A stretch of DNA of 64,000 nucleotides from Otatea glauca (GCA_036346275.1 CM070726.1:26943410-27007409), one strand, 5' to 3'. Positions 11,686 through 25,169 are shown, counted from the stretch's first letter. The notes: generated by a model from the letters alone, not told the origin. Numbers and translations: made by a program.

Positions 11686-12178
11686 TGTAACATCCCAAAA
11701 TTTGATTTTAGGAATGTTTGAATTTAAAAATGAACCATTTGCATTTTCCCAAATTAACTAAATCTTAATTTGAATTTTTCTTTTTGTACAAGATTTAATT
11801 TGACAAAACTATACATCAAATAAAAGATTTTGTAATTTTTGAGATTTTTCTAAATTTATTTACTATTTATTAGAATTTATTTGCTTTTATTTGAATTTCT
11901 AGAATTTTCATAATTTAGAATATATTTTTATTTCTTAATTTCTCCTCGCGCCGAATTCTTTACGGCCCTTTCCTGTTCCGGCTATCGGCCCATTTCCTCG
12001 GTTCGGCCTAGTCGCCCTATTGGCCCGCTCCGCTCGCTGGCCTAGCCCACGCCGTGTGGTCTGTTGGATGGACGACACGTTTTGGTGGCTGGTATGTAGC
12101 CACGTCGCACCGCCACCGCCGCCCGAAAACCCTAACTGTGTCTGCACCGCCCTTAGCATCCGTACCACGCACACCTTT
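11686..12178 (+). mobile_element. Truncated 5' LTR of internally deleted chromovirus
   Basis: It starts TGTAACATCCC and aligns with the first part of the 3' LTR (13556 to about 14030). At about 12178 the LTR stops and integrase sequence begins at once, so the rest of the LTR, the PBS, gag, protease, RT and RNase H are missing. The outer TSDs are TCGGT (11681-11685) and TCGGC (16485-16489). Confidence 0.8.
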
Positions 12179-13545
12179 GACGATGAACAAGGTATTGTTT
12201 GGTATGAGAATCGTATATGTGTACCAGATCAGAAAGAGCTTAAGGAGCTGATACTTAAAGAACCACATAAGACCTTATACTCCATTCATCCTGGAAGTAC
12301 GAAGATGTATCAGGACCTTAAGAAAAGGTATTGGTGGCCTAGCATGAAGCGTGAGGTTGCAGAATATGTTGCTCTTTGTGATGTCTGCCAAAAGGTCAAA
12401 GCAGAGCATTAGAGACCAGCAGGATTGTTATAGCCATTAATGATTCCAAAATGGAAGTGGGAAGAAATTAGTATGAATTTCATTACTGGACTTCCTAAGA
12501 CCCAAGGAGGCTATGACTCAATCTGGGTAGAAGTGGATCGATTGACTAAGGTAGCTCACTTCATTCCGGTTAAGACTACCAACGTAGGAGATAAATTGGC
12601 ATAATTGTATATGTCATGGATTATTAGTCTTCACAGAGTACATAAGAAGATAGTGTCTGATAGAGGAGCCCATTTTACCTCTCATTTTTGGCACAGTTTG
12701 CATGAAGCTGTGGGAACTCATCTCAGATTCAATACTGCTTATCACCCTCAAATTGGCGAACAGACTGAGCATGTGAATCAGATCCTTGAGGATATGTTAA
12801 GAGCTTGTTCCTTAACTTATAGTGCCAAGTGGGACAAGTGTTTGCCCTATGCTGAGTTTTCCTACAATAATAACTATCAAGCCAGTCTACAAGCGTCTCT
12901 ATTTGAAGCCTTATATGGAAGAAAGTGCAAAACCCCTCTCAACTGGAAGGAGACTGGAGAAAGACAATTGTTTGGTCTTGCTATCCTACAAGAAGTTGAA
13001 GAGCAAGTTAAGCTAATTCGAGACAGGTTAAAGATAGCCCAAACCAGACAAAAGAGCTATGCAGACAATCATCGTCGAGATTTGAGTTTCGAGCCCAATG
13101 GCTATGTTTATCTTAGAGTCACCCCTCTCAAAGGGGTTAAGAGATCCCAAGTAAAAGCAAAGCTTGCTCCTAGATATGTTGGACCATTCAAGGTATTGGA
13201 ATGAAAAGGAGAGGTTGCCTACAAGCTTGAGTTTCTCCAGTCTTTTGCTAAAATCCATGATGTGTTCCACGTGTCTCAGTTAAGAAGTGTCTGCTTGTGT
13301 CAGAGGAGCATATGCCTTTAGAAGCCATTGATTTGCAAGAGGATCTCACCTACAAGGAGCATCTGGTGAAAATTTTGGAGGTAGCAGAACGTATCACAAA
13401 GAGCAAGACCATCTGTTTTTGTAAAGTTCAGTGGAGCCATCATTCAAAAGAGGAAGCTACTTGGGAGCGAGAAAAGGATATGATGTCCGAGTTTCCCCAC
13501 CTATTCTCTAACCAGCTTGAATCTCAGGTTCGAGATTCCATTTAA
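12179..13545 (+). pseudogene. Chromovirus integrase with chromodomain, broken
   Basis: The segment opens inside the integrase N-terminal region (DDEQGIVWYENRICVP). The zinc-binding HHCC region follows (HPGSTKMYQDL ... CDVCQKVK), then the catalytic core (VEVDRLTKVAHF, SDRGAHFTSHF, and QTEHVNQILEDMLRA with the catalytic Glu), the GPF motif (PRYVGPFKVLE) and a C-terminal chromodomain (ICFCKVQWSHHSKEEATWER). Stops at 12410, 12429, 12601 and 13202 and a frameshift before 13297 disable it. The chromodomain and motif spellings match the Tekay/Del chromovirus group and parallel those at 44350-45916. Confidence 0.85.
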
Positions 13546-13555
13546 GGGGGAGGTT

Positions 13556-16484
13556 TGTAACATCCTAAAATTTGAGTTTCTGAATGTTTAAATTTGAAAA
13601 GGAACCATTCGCATTTTTCCCAAATTAACCAAAGCTTAATTTGAATTTTTCTTTTTGTAAAAGATTTAGTTTGACTAAGCTATACATCAAACAAAAGATT
13701 TTTTTGTAATTTTGAGATTGTTCTGAATTTATTTACTATTTTATTTGAATTTTTGGAATTTTCTTAATTAGGAAAATATTTTTATTTCTTAATTTCTCCT
13801 CAAGCCGAATTCTCTATGACCCGTTCCTATTTCGGCAGTCGACCCCTTTCCTCAGTCCGGCCCAAACGCCAAACCGGCCCGCTCCACTCGCCAGCCCAGC
13901 CTGCGCCGCGTGGTCAATTGGATGGATGACACATGGGTAGCCGGGATGTAGCCACATCACACCACCACCGTTGCCTAAAACCCTAACCGCTTTTGAGCCA
14001 GATCTGCATTATCCTCAGCGTCTACGCCATGCATGCCTTCATAGGGCTATTAATGCACCGAGGTACCCCGTTCGAGGTTGCCTATGTTCCACCGCATCTA
14101 TCGCCCTATCTCGTCTAGCCCGAGGCACCGTCATCTTCGCGCACGAGGTCGCTGGACTCCGCCGTCGTAGCTAAAGCTTTCCACTGCGTTGGTCTCCAAT
14201 GTCGAACCCACTCGACCGCAGCCAAGTAGTTCTTCAGGTTCGCATTGACGTCCTTTTCCAGATGTACGAAGAACCGAAGATGATCCGCTATCGATTCACC
14301 AAAGCCATCTCTTCTTCCTCGCGTTCAGCAAGTTCACACCATCGTCGATCACCAGACGCTGAGCTCGAGCTGTGCTTTCGTGGTGGCCACATTGCGTCCG
14401 CGCGTGCGCCAGCGCAACGCCTAGTCAGTCGATCCGTTCGATCGACCACCCAGTCAGCAATGACGTTAGTGGTAACAACAGCACCAGTGCGGTCCCAAGC
14501 ATTAGTGGCACTATGTCATGAACTTGGTCTACCGTAAACCCTAGCCCTTCTGAGGGCTCGGTCCATAGACCCAGGGTCCCACCCTTCAGCCTTTTTTATT
14601 TTTTTTTAATTTCCAAAATTCTGAATGATGTCAGTAGTGTGCAATAAATATGATTTTCTTTAGAAAAATAATTCCAAAAAATATCCTTTTTCTATTTTCT
14701 CTAGATTTAATTTTTTGGAGGCCCATTCACTTTAATACGAACTTCGATTGAGGGGATTCAAGTTTCTAAATTTTTTAAAAATCAAAGCTCTACGTTCCAG
14801 AGCCATTTATTTTCAATTTTGAGTTTGTTTGAGTCTCTGTTTGTCATTTATTGGTATTCGGTGTTGTCTTTTCCAATAGACGCTAATCCCAAGTGAGCGA
14901 ACGGAGAATTGGAAGATCAAGACTCAGCAATAGATCAGCAAGGCAAGTCGTAACCCTTGATCATGTCGAACCTATGTTTGCAATAGTACTTTGGTTTATA
15001 GACTTTAATGACATTTCTATACAATGATTAGTTGCTGGAAATAGCTATATACCTAGTTGACATTGTGCCACCTTGACTATTGGAATGCCATGTATCTATT
15101 GTTAACTCTAGGTTGGGATATTACTAGTTGGACATGATCATATTACGAACATTGGGTTATCGTAGCTATGCTCAGACATGCTTAGTTGTACGATGGGATT
15201 CATATCACATGTGAATTGATGTTAATATCGACTTAATGAGATATTGAATTTTGGTCGTTAGTCATTGATGTGAAATTTGTTGTACCATGGCAAGGTGTGC
15301 CATTGGTCTTAGTTAAATGAAATTGTTTTCCCTCGAGCAAGTGACCGTGCAGTAAAGGGGGTGCTATTAGCACATTTGGGATGTGGATATTTTGCCTAAG
15401 ACATGTTAAGGACTTAATCTTGTGCGCCATTGAACTGGTCTTAACCGTACAACCATATGTCTTATATGTGATAAACCTAGTTGATTAATTTGCAATGTCT
15501 AAATTTGAGTACTACTAGATGGTGGTGTGGGTTTCGGGATGGACGAGATGATTCACATGGCTCAAGAGGGGCCCTGAGGGGCGAAACCTTACTGGGCAGT
15601 ACCAATCTTAGACAGGGCATTGTGGCTTTGTAAGACACCAAAGGAAGTGTGCTAATGACGTTGCACAAAGAGATGAACATGTCTTGTGGTTAAAGCAGTA
15701 CAACCTCTACAGAGTGTAAAACTATTCGAATAGTTGTATCCGCGGTCATGGACATGCCCAGGAATTTCACATGAGTTATAGAGTGTTCCATGCATTGTTG
15801 GAAGGTGGAATTGTTGAGATGTGAACATGCAGTTCATTGTTGTTTTGTTGTCTAAAGTTAATACTATTGAATTTAGCGGTTTGATAATTGTTTTAGATGG
15901 TGTAGGGTGATGCCTCACCATTATGTTCATGTTATCTGCCATTGAATTACCAGTTATTTATTATCTTTTTCATAATTATGCTTTCAATCTATTTACTCTA
16001 CTTCAATTCAAGTTACTGCTTTCTACGAAAGAACCTTATGGCATTCCTTTGTCAAGCCTTGCATGAATGTATTGCATCATTTTTCCCACGGCTTGCTGAG
16101 TACTTTTTGTACTAACGGTTATATGCCTTTGTTGATCAATTGCTAAAGAAGGACAGGGAACTATAGAGTTCTATGAGGAGTAATATAAAGACTACGTGGA
16201 TTAGGAAGGTGTTCCCTTGATGATTATATGTGGCATGTCGATTGGCCCAAGTTACTTTATTTCCACTGTAATAGTTTATTTGTTTCTTATGCCCTTAAGG
16301 CATGGTGGTGTAATTTTTGACCATAAGGTCCCTTGCTTTATTTAATAAAATTTTTCTTCTTTCTTAGTTAATTCGTTGTATGGAATGGTATTTCATTTGT
16401 CTTACCACTGTGTGCACTAGCATGATCTTGAACTAGTGCAGTATACACAGCGGGTTTTGGATTTGTAAAATCCGGGTCCCGACA
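13556..16484 (+). mobile_element. 3' LTR of internally deleted chromovirus
   Basis: This 2.93-kb LTR follows the PPT AAGGGGGAGG. It starts TGTAACATCC and ends GGGTCCCGACA. The order is AT-rich start, GC-rich centre (about 13800-14560), AT-rich remainder, then the conserved hairpin (16414-16439) just before the end, the same layout as the LTRs of 37063-51403. It carries no gene; ORFs at 13971-14537 fall in the GC-rich part and are not recognisable. Confidence 0.85.
16414..16439 (+). other. U5 hairpin of chromovirus LTR
   Basis: GCACTAG and CTAGTGC form a 7-bp stem around a 12-nt loop (catgatcttgaa), 45 bp before the LTR end. See the hairpin finding. Confidence 0.55.
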
Positions 16485-18929
16485 TCGGCAATAAAGGCTT
16501 TATAGGATGAAATGCGAAGCTATCATTAAATAACAGATAGCTAAGAGGCCATTGAAGATTTTGAAGAAATCGAAAAGTTAAGCCAAGGCTTCACATGTTG
16601 ACTGATTTGCTAGAATAAGATCAACTTCTATTAGTTCAAATTTAGCTGCAAATTATAAAGAAAAGTTGGTCAAGATATTAAAAAATTATAAAGATTGCTT
16701 TGTTTGGGAGTATCATGAGATGCTTGGTTTAAGCCAACAAATTGTCGAGCATCGGCTACATATAAAGCCAAGTTACTGCTCATTTAAATAATTTCCTAGA
16801 CGATTTAATCCGACCTTGTATACTATTATAAAAGAAGAAATTGAGCGATTAACTAAGAGGCCATTGAAGATTTTCAAGAAATTGAGAAGTTAGGCCAAGG
16901 CTTCACGTTGACTGATTTGCTGGAACAAGACCAACTTCCATTAGTTCAAATTTAGCTACAAATTATAAAGAAAAGTTGGTCAATATATTAAAAAATTATA
17001 AAGATTGCTTTGTTTGGGAGTATCATGAGATGCCTGGTTTAAGCCAACAACTTGTCGAGCATCGGCTACATATAAAGCTAAGTTACCGGCCATTTAAATA
17101 GTCTCCTAGATGATTTAATCCAACCTTGTATACTATTATAAAAGAAGAAATCGAGCGATTATTGGAGGCTAAGTTTATCATGCCTAGCTGATATACTGAA
17201 TGGGTTTCCAAAATCGTTCCTGTTATGAACAAAAATGGCAAACTCGGGGTGTGTGTTGATCTTAGGGATTTAAATAAAGCCACACCAAAGGATGAATACC
17301 CAATGCCAATAGCCGATATGCTTATCGATGCTGCATTGTTAAATAAAATTATTAGTTTTCTCGATGGTAATGCTGGATATAATCAAATATTCATGGCAGA
17401 AGCCGATATACCTAAGACAGATTTTAGGTGCCCTGGTGTCCTAGGTTTGTTTGAGTAGGTGGTAATGACGTTCGGCTTGAAAAATGCTTGAGCAACATAT
17501 CAACGTGCCATGAAATTGATTTTTCATGATTTAATTGGCCATATTGTGGAAATTTACATCGATGATGTTGTTGTAAATTCCAAGGAAGATTTGCATCTGG
17601 CCGTTTTGGAAACAGTGTTCAAAAACACAATGTCACATGGTTTAAAGATAAATATATAGAAGTGTGCTTTTGGTGTGTCGACTGGATAGTTTTTGGGCTT
17701 TATAGTTAATAAAAGAGGAATTAAATTTAATCAAGAAAGGGTTAAAGCCATAGCCAAAACTAAGCCACTAGCCAGCAAAAAGGACTTGCAGAAGTTGATC
17801 GGCAAGATTAATTATTTACAGTGGTATATTTCAAATTTTTCTGGCTGTATTAGTTCATTTGCCCCACTATTGAAATTAAAAGATAATCAAGAATTTATTT
17901 AGGGAGCAGATCAATGGAAAGCTTTCGAGAGCATTAGGGGAAATGTTTTCTAATTTCCAGTTTTAGCCACACCTCAAAAGGGTATACCATTTAAATTATA
18001 TATATCGGCTGAAGAGACAACAATTGGAGATGGTTGGCACAAGAAATTGATGGTAAAGAGTGGGTTATTTTCAACTTAAGCTGATGTTTGGTTGATGCAA
18101 AAAACCAAGTACCCTTTTGTTGAAAAACTCTGCTTGTCATTATATTTTGCTTGCACAAAATTAAGGCATTATATTTGTAAAACTGATGTTATAAAATATA
18201 TGTTGTCAGCTCCAATTTTGTGAGGTCAACTTTGTAAATGAGCGTATATACTCATCGAGTTCGACTTGACATATGAATCGACTAAAGCTGTTAAATGTCA
18301 AGTGATAGTTGATTTCATAACGGGGCACGAAATTGATATGAATGTCGATCTAGTATCTGTTGCCCCTTTGGCAGTTTTTTTTAGGGATCTATATGTCTAG
18401 AAGGTGATGGTATTGGGATAGTATTGATTTCGCCAAAAGGGTATAGCTTTGAGTTCGCATTCAGGTTGAATTGCAGATGTTGTAATAATCAAGCAGAATA
18501 AGAAGCATTGCTTAAAGGCATACAGCTACTCGATAATATCGGAGTTGATTCTGTTGAGGCTTATGGCGATTCTCTGTTTGTGGTCTAGAAGATTAAGGAA
18601 GAATAAAACTACAATGATGAAGTTTTGATCAAATATTTGTAGCAGTGTCTCGTTGTAATCGGCTCATTCACTTCTCTTTCCATTTATCATATTCCTCGTG
18701 AGTTAAATAACAATACCAACTTGCTAGCTCAACAAGTATCCGACTATAAAGTTTTTGGCTAATTAGAGGAATTCGAGCCGACAGAAAAAATGATTATGTG
18801 TGTTAGCACCAATGATTAGAGAGCAAAAATACTGCAATATTTGATTGATCCCTCAACACCTACTGATGGGAGAATCAAGTGATAGGCCCTAAAGTATGTC
18901 TTTTTTGATAATGTACTTTATTATCGGAC
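16485..18929 (+). pseudogene. Host Tat reverse transcriptase and RNase H
   Basis: After an N-terminal linker (duplicated, see 16541-17164) the RT shows GVCVDLRDLNKATPKDEYPM, ISFLDGNAGYNQIFM, MTFGLKNA and the catalytic YIDD at 17555-17566. A gypsy-type RNase H remnant follows, still showing LCLSLYFACTKLRHYI. A second, archaeal-type RNase H region follows at about 18350-18560 (GIGIVLISPKGYSFEFAFRL, then NNQAE). Two RNase H modules are characteristic of the Tat lineage. Many stops and shifts (17456, 17659, 17900, 18220 and others) make it a pseudogene. It would copy the element RNA and degrade the template. Confidence 0.85.
16541..17164 (+). repeat. 312-bp tandem duplication in pol
   Basis: The block beginning CTAAGAGGCCATTGAAG at 16541 recurs at 16853. 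The copies are nearly identical, with scattered substitutions and one 2-bp difference. The period of 312 bp is 104 codons, so the frame would be kept. The unit covers the spacer before RT and its first conserved residues. Confidence 0.9.
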
Positions 18930-19057
18930 TTTAGAGGGTTTGTTACTAAGGTGTCTTTAAGCCCAAGAAGTTAAAGTGGCCATGGGAGAAGTACACAAAG
19001 GTATTTGTGGATCCCATTAATCGGCTCATAAAATGAAATGGCTGTTAAGGCATGCTA
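18930..19057 (+). pseudogene. Host Tat integrase, zinc-binding region (part 1)
   Basis: Translation gives VAMGEVHKGICGSH, then SAHKMKWLLRHAMY, the first half of the HHCC zinc-binding domain. The TGCTA (19053-19057) at its end is the TSD of the solo LTR 19058-31190; the reading resumes at 31196. Confidence 0.75.
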
Positions 19058-19647
19058 TGTAAAACCCTGGCACAACACGTGCCTAGAATGTCACCAAAAC
19101 AATTACAAATATTAACAAAAACTCCAATTACAGAAAGATTTTAGCAAGCATACTAAATAAAAATCTCACAACTAGAATAAACCATGACCACAAACATGGG
19201 TATAAATACATAAGCAACCACATAACATTAATCCCATGCATAATAGCCACTAGAAAAGCATTCTAGCAAATAAAGCAATGATGGCATCACATAATTAGCT
19301 CAACAATTAGGCTCGACAAGCAACACAATTCTAATTATGGCCAAGACAGCATTTAAGCAACATGATCAAATAGAACACATCCTCAAGATAAACAAGGATC
19401 CATGATTGAACAACTAAATTATTCTCTATAGTGAAATTGCTCCAAAGATATTATTATGAATGGCATGGATGTGTGATGTGGTGAAGCTATGTCCTATTCC
19501 TTCATGACATTCTCAAAATACCTAAATTATTATATAAACAAGCGTGAGTCCAAAACTCAGCAAAGTATATCATACAAGTATAAAATACAAGAAGTTACGC
19601 AAAAGCAACATATAACATTTAACCACATTGTTAATCTCATATGCAAT
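19058..19647 (-). mobile_element. Solo LTR (minus), distal part
   Basis: This is the reverse complement of the end of the 2.36-kb LTR family (end motif CACGTGTTGTGCCAGGG). The whole solo LTR occupies 19058-19647 plus 29634-31190 and is bounded by perfect TSDs TGCTA at 19053-19057 and 31191-31195. It is split by the Sirevirus-like element at 19648-29628. Confidence 0.85.
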
Positions 19648-21282
19648 TGAAGGACCGAGATGGCGAACAGAGGGGGGGGTGAATGGTCGCAAATAAAAAT
19701 TCCCCCAAAATACTCCAACAAAAACCTCGACAAGATCGCTCAAAGGAAATTGTGAAAAACCCGAAAAACTAGACAACTATGTGTACCCCAAGCTTGCATG
19801 GATAAGTACCATAAAATATGTGGGGATTTTTTAGTCCCAATCCTGGTTGTCTAGTGTCCAAGATAAAGAGGAATCAATTCAAACTCTTGCTTTTAGAAAG
19901 AACATCAATTCAAATCACAAAAGTCACTTTCAGAAAAGCAAAAGCAGAATTTCCAGAACTTGTCCTCAATTTACACAGGAGGTTGGTGGGTTTCTTCAGC
20001 TCACAAAATTCTGAGAATTTTTCTCCCTATGAGAATCAGAGTCGTGAAGAACTCCACCAAATTTCTCCTCAAAAAGCCTTACATAAAAAACAGGAAAAAT
20101 CTAAGAACACAGTATGCTCAAGAACTTCGAGCAGAAAGTTTGGGGCTCGGTTTTCACCTCTTGGCGCCCAAACGGTGCAACAAGTGAACTCCAAAATTTT
20201 TCTGCACGTGTATATCAGAGTCCCTCACCTCCTCCAACAAGAATCACTCAAAAATGATTTTTCTATATGTTTACAAAAATCAAACACTGACTGCTGCGCG
20301 AAGAACAAGTTCTGAACAAAGTTGGAACTTGAAAGAAAAGATGTTCTCTACTCAATCCAAGAGTGCAAAAGAGATGTAAAACTATATGAACACACTCAAA
20401 ACATCCAAGATCAGCAGCATTTAGAAGGAGGGGAGGCAAATTCAAATTATTTGAAAGTAAATTGCGGGAATGTAATTATGGAAAGTAAATGCTGAATTTA
20501 AATTGCGTAAAGTAAAGACATAATGTAAATCATAAAATAAATTCAGAGGTGGATGGATAAAACTTTCATTTCTGGAAGGAGGTTACAAAGCCTCACATTC
20601 ATGTGGGCAAAGCTCAAATGAGCATCAAAACCTCAACACCTTCAAGGGAAGGAGGCAACCCTCCACCCTATTTATACTACTCTTGGGCCACCTACCACCC
20701 TTGGATGAGTCCCTCAACCCTAGAGCACTCATCTAAGGGCTAGGATTAACCCACACACACAGCCATGCAAGGGCTAACCCAAAACCCACACACATACCGG
20801 GTTTTCTTGCACGGTTTTCAAAGCATACTACCTAGACCCGCTAACCTATCAACTAGACCTCAATCCGACGGCCCTCATTGATCCACGCGGCATCTAACTA
20901 GCATCAACTCCTTTCCTTGTCTTCTTGACTTGCCCGGACTCCGTCTCCGATCATCTTCCGGCGATCTCCCAACCGTCTGGACCTCCGATGCTCCTCGCCT
21001 AGTCCCGATCATCCTTCGCCTCACCATGACCTAGCACTGTCGCCCTGCAACCATTAAAGACAAGGAAACTCCTCACATAGCAATGCCCACAAAGATGTGC
21101 AATAAACTATCCAACTCATCACTACCGCGTCCATACGACCGGTACTGCCACTCCTGGCAGAGACAACTCAAATTGCTTCATTTTGAAAATCAATCCAAAT
21201 CAAACTCAAACTTGAGCACACCTTGCTCAAATAAAGTCAAATACTCATCACAAACATGGATGGACCTCCACATGGTCCTTCA
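19648..21282 (-). repeat. 3' LTR of pol-less Sirevirus-like element
   Basis: This 1635-bp LTR is nearly identical to 27997-29628. The inverted ends TGAAGGACC and GGTCCTTCA are visible. It contains the minus-strand TATAAATAGG at 20667-20676. ORFs of up to 165 aa on either strand recur in both LTRs because the LTRs are copies; they match no protein I know. Confidence 0.9.
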
Positions 21283-24200
21283 ATCTCCCCCTTGATGAGT
21301 ATATTGACAAACCACACAAAAGGCAAAAAATTGAGTTTGAAGAAAATGAAGAAGAAAGCAATTTTTAGTTGCAAAGTCAAACTTGGTCCAAAGATAGAAA
21401 TTAGAACCATGACCAAGTTGACGAAGAGAAATTCATATTTTAGAAGTTTTCAACAAAAACTCTAAAATCCAACTAAACATGTCAAATGTGATTATGAGAT
21501 TATGATCCAATGTAGTAGTAGCATAGTTTTACAAAGATCATAATAACCAAATAAGCATTCACATTTTTATCATTTTAGTGATGCCTTTTCTACGTTTTCT
21601 CCCCCTTTTGGCAATATAGGCATCAATTTTTTTTATGTATGCATGAAATGCAATCGAAAGAGCTTTGAAGATTATCCAATTGATCAAAATGGAAGGATAT
21701 TACACCAAGCTTGTCAATTTCAGAAGATGACTAAACTAACACATGTCCAAGTGCAAATACGAGCTTAGTTTTGAATATTTCATTTTTAGCAAGATTAGAC
21801 AAGTGCAACACTTAGCTTTAGTTTCAAAAATAGAAGAATAGTCACTCTAAGGATCAAAAGGAAAACCTAGAGTTCAACCTACTCAACACTTTGGGAATCT
21901 AGAAGAGCATACAAGGTCCTTGGGCTCATTTATCACTTAATGCAAATTTTGATTTATCATCATATAAGACATAGCGGGGTGCAAATGTTTGACATTATTT
22001 GCATTCTTTACCCACATATGTCTTTGTTTTTAATTTATTTGCATTTTCGTTTGACAACCAATTGACTCAAGCCGTATGCGACCATCTCAAGATGAACTCT
22101 TAAGAGGATGGTCTAGGTCAAACACGATGTATTCCAAGTTCATCCCAAGTGCAATGGGAAGCGGTCTTGTGAATGCAAGGTGTTGAGTCATATGTGAACA
22201 AGAAGAGTCAATTTTGTTTAATTTTCATTTTTTTTTTGCACAATGATTCATGAGCAATTGAAGGACTCTAGCATGGATCAAACTAGTTTCACCCAAGTTG
22301 CTATAGGGACTCTAGAGAACTCCTAAATTTCTCAAATTATGGCACAAACCTCTAGAGAAGAAACCTAGCAAGTAAAAGCAACAAGTTTCATCAAGTTTTT
22401 CATTTAAGGCTTATTTCATTTTTAAGCTTAGCAAGTTAAGTGAACTTGGACATACCTAAGCTAGTGATTTTCTTCAAATGATGTAGCATGGTGTATAGCA
22501 TGAAGAAGAAATCAATTGCATAATAGACAAAGCTCATAAAACAGAAAATGCAGTCTAAATGCAATGCATGAATAGATTCCCAAACTCCCCCTCAACAAAT
22601 GAATCAATTTTAAGCTCAAATCTGGTTAAAGTTGAGTTATTATCAAGATTAGGCATAAAGAAAACCCGAATGAACTCAATAACAACCAGAAAAACAGAAT
22701 GAGGAGAAGAAGCCGAGAAAGCGCAAAAGCTGGATGGCTATTGAGCATAGATAAGATAGAAGAGACTCACTACGGCTTAGACTCGCTCTTATCTTCCCAA
22801 TGGTGACATAGGAAGTCGACTCTAGATCCCAACTAAGGAGTGCACACATACCTGTCTACCTGGAGGCCCAATACGCTAGATTTATAAGGCGTGAGCGAAC
22901 TCAACCTAGAGAGAAGAGAGAACAGCTAATCATGCATGATAGCAACCTAAAGCACAAGATAAGAGGTCCATGGAAGGCATGCGAAGTCTAAGTGAGTGAA
23001 CTCAACTCAAGAAAACAAGCCCAAAGTCACCTGTAAGAAGAAAGGAAATTTGGAAGAAAATATATAGTACATAATATACAAACCAGCTCCCCTCAAGAAA
23101 TGCCATATGAGCTCATAAACCCAAGCTCAAATCCCCAACACACTCTACTCCCTTGAGGCACACTCTAAAACTCTCACCTCACAAGAGATAGGTAGAAAGC
23201 TAGAGGAGAAGAGATAAGATCTAAAACCACATGGTCTCTAAGGAGCAAGATGGCTCAAGGTAAGAAGCAACCTAACTATGCTAGAAGTCCAACCAAAAGA
23301 CTCTAGACAAATAGGACACAAGCTCTACCTACAAAAGAACCACAACCTCCTAAGAGACCCATCACTATCATCAACATTTTCAGAGGTACTTACCTACTGC
23401 AGTGTAGAGCAAGTAGTGGCAAATGACCTGAAGTGGATCCAAAAAGCAGAGGAAGAAGACTTAGAGATATTCCTAGGATGATGGTCTCCTCACCAGAAAG
23501 CCTACACATATGCATCCAACAAATCTATGCTTTCAAATCGGGGTTAGCGGATCCGGTTCCTAGGCACGAATGGACAAGATACAGGAAAAGTATGGCAAAT
23601 GATCATCTAGAGCATGAACATGATGCGAAGGTAATGTAAGATCATGATCACAACCAAGCTAAAGATAGCATCAAGATCCATATATCCATAGACAACAAGT
23701 GAAAACATATCCACATGATAAACAACGACAAGGTGCATCATAGCATCATCATCATGTCGAGAAGAAGCTAAGCAAGGTGCATCACAGCAACAAAATGCTA
23801 GCAGGATCATGTGCAAGCCTAGAAATACACGGATCAAGATACTACCTAAACATGGCAATGAGCATGTAAATGAAGAAATACCACAATGAAGCACAACAAC
23901 ATGCTACTAGATATAACATGAGCAAGATGAATGAAGACAACCAAAGAGGATCATGCATAAAACAAACCAATTAGCAACATCAAGATCCATTTATCCATAG
24001 TCTCAATAACAATATTTGCATTTGCGAAAAGGCCCGTCAAAACAAGACCAAACAAAAGGTCATGAGGACACGAGACAAACATGAAAGTAAATGGTGACCA
24101 TGGACACAAAGATGAGAAGCTACTTATGGCAACACTCTATGCATGATGATGAATACATGCCATGAATGAAGAACACAAGCTCATGCAAAATAGGTATGAA

Positions 24201-25169
24201 GCATATAAGCATGAAGGACAATAAAAGGTTATCATGAGCAATATAAGTCATACAGCGGCAGCTAGATCATATGACCCTAATCTCATGAAAGGCACTCACA
24301 TGTAGCACAAAGTCTAACAAACAAAGTCTAAACAAAGCTAATCATGGATGTAATAGAAAATCAGGGTCATATAACCTAGATACTACTCATGACAAAATAA
24401 AGTAAATGATATATAGCACGTGCCCATTGTTAATACAAATGCTCATACCAAATGAACAATATCATGGACAGGATAAAAACAAGAGAATCACATGCTGGGA
24501 AAGAGCTCATGAATTTAGGATATAATACATGAAGCACAAAGATGGTTGGGGAAAACATGCTATGGCACAAAACAAGACAGACAAAAACTAACAAGACCTA
24601 GCAAAGTACATATAATACACATGGGAGCAAGAGCAATCACAACATGTCATGGAAATGATGATCACAAGTATAACCGACATGAGGGTATGAGATAGCTCAC
24701 CATGGAAGTGGAAGTGTCCCCAATGTTGTTATCATGAAGCTCAACACTTGTGGAGAGAAACACGAGGCAAACAAAGTTGAAAGTACATGCAGGTTAGCAT
24801 GATGCTCATGATGGTCATGCAGGAAGATCCAATCCTCTAGAGACAAGCCGCAAAGGTCAACTCGGAATTCACATCGAGTGCCAACATTGAAAAGCGACAA
24901 ACCGATCCTAGATGAGATTAGTAAAGATCAACATGACCTACATACTTTCCTGCAACTCTTGCCGTGAGTGGGTACCTCGAGGAAAAACGAGGTCCACTAC
25001 TTATGCACGGCGAAGATGATGCCTCAGGACAACTCATGGACTAAGAATCGAACTAAGAAAGGACAAGTCCACAAGATGACCCAAATCCACTCCACTAGGC
25101 AGTGATCACATCCTAAAGCTGGCCTCAAGCGACTCATGCCATGAGAAAGGCAAAAGGCACTTAAAAGCA
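21283..25169 (-). other. Non-coding spacer with PPT-like motifs
   Basis: This 3.9-kb stretch lies between the end of gag and the 3' LTR, where pol would normally sit. It is rich in CATG/ATG/GAAG words and has no open frame over about 95 codons. On the minus strand it holds the PPT next to the LTR (21283-21294, CAAGGGGGAGAT), a second motif GCCAAAAGGGGGAGA at 21598-21612 and a third GAGGGGGAGTTTG at 22583-22595. Repeated PPT-like motifs upstream of the 3' LTR are known for Sireviruses. The origin of the rest is unclear. Confidence 0.65.

Noticed and set aside
14199..14537. 112-codon ORF as a possible host gene
   Set aside because: It lies inside the 3' LTR of the deleted chromovirus, in its GC-rich segment, and has no known motif.
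19818..20315. 165-codon ORF, repeated at 28166-28663
   Set aside because: The repetition is explained by the two LTRs of one element; no recognisable protein and it is antisense to the element.
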